Assembly (NCBI GenBank): GCA_949130485.1
Contig: OX422198.1
Span: forward strand, 5,956,417 to 6,020,416
Origin: Agelas oroides
Taxonomy: Eukaryota; Porifera; Demospongiae; Agelasida; Agelasidae
DNA: 64,000 nt
Reading direction: 5' to 3'
The notes under the pieces are model-generated. The model was not told where the DNA came from, did not search any database, and saw only the letters and a list, made by a program, of their open reading frames with translations. Made by a program: the position numbers and the translations under genes. Shown here piece by piece: positions 62,966 through 64,000 of this stretch (position 1 is its first letter; each line of letters opens with the position of its first letter).

Positions 62966-63825
62966 TGATTTTAATTTTTACCAGGAAATGTCCCATCAGC
63001 CATGAGGCTGGTCCACCTGGGAGTCCTGAACATATACAGTCACACAGTGTTAGCTATTTTGAGTACAAAAAAAGTAAATAAATGATTACGTGGTAAAAAG
63101 AGTAGCTACAATATTTATCTAACATATAAGTCCTAAGTTTAGTTCTGAAAACAGCAGATGGTCTCAGGGTATATATGATTATCTTATGCATGATGTTTCT
63201 GAAGGGTGATACATATTAGCTTAAAAACAACAATTTGTGGGTTAGAGTGCAGATGACACCATTTTTATTGCGGAGGCCCACGAGGGAGGAGGAAGAGCAT
63301 GTATGAACTACCAAAATTTGAATCTTACACATGTACTAAAAATAGAACACACCTTCACAGTTCCACAATCTAAGACTTCAAAGTGCATTGTTTATACCTA
63401 GCCTCATATCCAGACTACATGGTGGGAAGGACTGGGAATGAGGCTAGAAGATTTCGCCTTCACCATGGCAAGAGTAGGAAGTTACACACTCTTTCTCCTC
63501 CCTCTGCAATAAAAACCATCATGTCTCTTCCACGAAAGTGCAAACCCTGACCACCACAAAGTGAAAACCAGTGCATGTACGGGGCTTGGGAAGATGTAAC
63601 TTTGTTGTTCCAATATTCTAGATAATGTTCGTACACTCCCTATCCCTACACACACACGCAGGACCTATGAGTCTTTCGCCGTGGAGACCATTCTCGCTAC
63701 TGCCTTTGGCCGTGTGATAGACATCCAACGAGGAGAAGCAGACAAGCTTACTAAAGCTTGTACATCCTTTTTCTCAAGCACACAGAACATAATGACATCT
63801 CTTGCTTTGATAGTTGTTTTGCTGA
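58984..63825 (+). CDS. Cytochrome P450 CYP-D, CYP3/CYP5-like, first seven exons; 3' end outside the window
   Basis: Fourth member of the array. Exons: 58984-59069, 59281-59377, 61277-61329, 61584-61680, 62292-62417, 62602-62690, 63662-63825, with the same phases as CYP-A and CYP-B. Membrane anchor LGLAVTTGIFLLIGYLIY, hinge GIKGPQPVPFYGSY, C-helix GEAWRRQRQ, then SFAVETILATAFGRVIDIQR. No break is seen in the part present. The I-helix, ExxR and haem-loop exons lie beyond the window, so integrity cannot be judged. Intron 2 is about 1.9 kb because of foldback insertions. Confidence 0.92.
59901..60138. mobile_element. Foldback element, TAGTCTATCAAGCCAGACC family, 238 bp
   Basis: Left TAGTCTATCAAGCCAGACCA, right TGGTCTGGCGTGATAGACTA, inner arms ATCTGCTAG / CTAGCAGAT and (C)CTCAC / GTGAG. 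The longest member of its family here. Confidence 0.8.
60999..61069. mobile_element. Foldback element
   Basis: TAGCCTCGTCCCCAGGCTCTC with CTC arm, loop ACGAGG, complement GAGAGCCTGGGAACGAGGCTA. Confidence 0.85.
61370..61446. mobile_element. Foldback element
   Basis: TAGCCTCGTCCCCAGGCCAC ... GTGGTCTGGGAATGAGGCTA with CAGATT / AATCTG inner arm. Confidence 0.8.
62905..62963. repeat. (GATA)n microsatellite
   Basis: About fifteen GATA units in CYP-D intron 6. Confidence 0.95.
63399..63446. mobile_element. Foldback element
   Basis: TAGCCTCATATCCAGACTAC ... GGACTGGGAATGAGGCTA, imperfect. Confidence 0.65.
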
Positions 63826-64000
63826 GTGAGTTTTAGATTGAAGAGCTGCCACTGTAAAGTCATCTCAGTTGCAACAGTGTGACATCATCATAAATGAAAG
63901 GAATGTTCCCAACTAGAAAGTCTATTTAGGTTCTTCTTTTTCTTAAATCAAGCGTAACGTTTTCAGTAATGCTGTATAGCGGGTTATTTTTGTGAGTGGA

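Overview
The window reads as nuclear DNA of an animal. Every recognised gene is split by GT-AG introns, microsatellites and short foldback elements are dense, and the gene set (CSK-type tyrosine kinase, peptidyl-glycine alpha-amidating monooxygenase, TRAF-like RING protein, RBM8A/Y14, CYP3/CYP5-like P450s) is metazoan. The mix with an animal endoglycoceramidase and a single-exon TRAF-like protein suggests an early-branching animal, most plausibly a sponge. That placement is inference.

Layout. 1-930 is a 76/87-bp minisatellite. 1351-4695 (+) is the SH2 end and kinase domain of a CSK-like gene, with two apparent +1 frameshifts in G runs. 5017-12762 (+) is an 18-exon endoglycoceramidase (523 aa). 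13723-14613 (-) is a one-exon TRAF-like RING/zinc-finger protein, divergent by about 100 bp from RBM8A at 14718-17172 (+). 17461-21110 (-) is a DTWD2-like tRNA acp3U transferase. 21898-34125 (-) is a complete bifunctional PAM (16 exons, 889 aa). It diverges by about 200 bp from a tandem array of CYP3/CYP5-like P450 genes on the + strand: A (34324-40611, intact), B (41663-47789, intact), C (48462-55417, a deletion pseudogene) and D (58984 to the window end, partial). I rebuilt exons by splice sites, reading phase and recalled family sequence. The endoglycoceramidase, RBM8A, DTWD2, PAM, CYP-A and CYP-B models close in frame from start to stop, which supports the boundaries and the assembly there.

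The genes are not an operon; they are ordinary neighbours. PAM makes amidated secreted peptides, the P450s are membrane-anchored monooxygenases of one expanding family, the endoglycoceramidase cleaves glycosphingolipids, CSK restrains Src kinases, RBM8A belongs to the exon-junction complex and DTWD2 modifies tRNA.

The striking layer is repetitive. At least twenty copies of a foldback element with ends like TAGCCTCGTTCCCAGGC sit in introns and spacers. Several larger terminal-inverted-repeat elements carry recognisable target duplications. A 1.6-kb foldback built of 18-bp repeats fills a PAM intron. A 50-bp perfect palindrome is inserted in one of two duplicated P450 flanks, with the empty site visible in the other. 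One foldback sits exactly at the deletion breakpoint that destroyed CYP-C.
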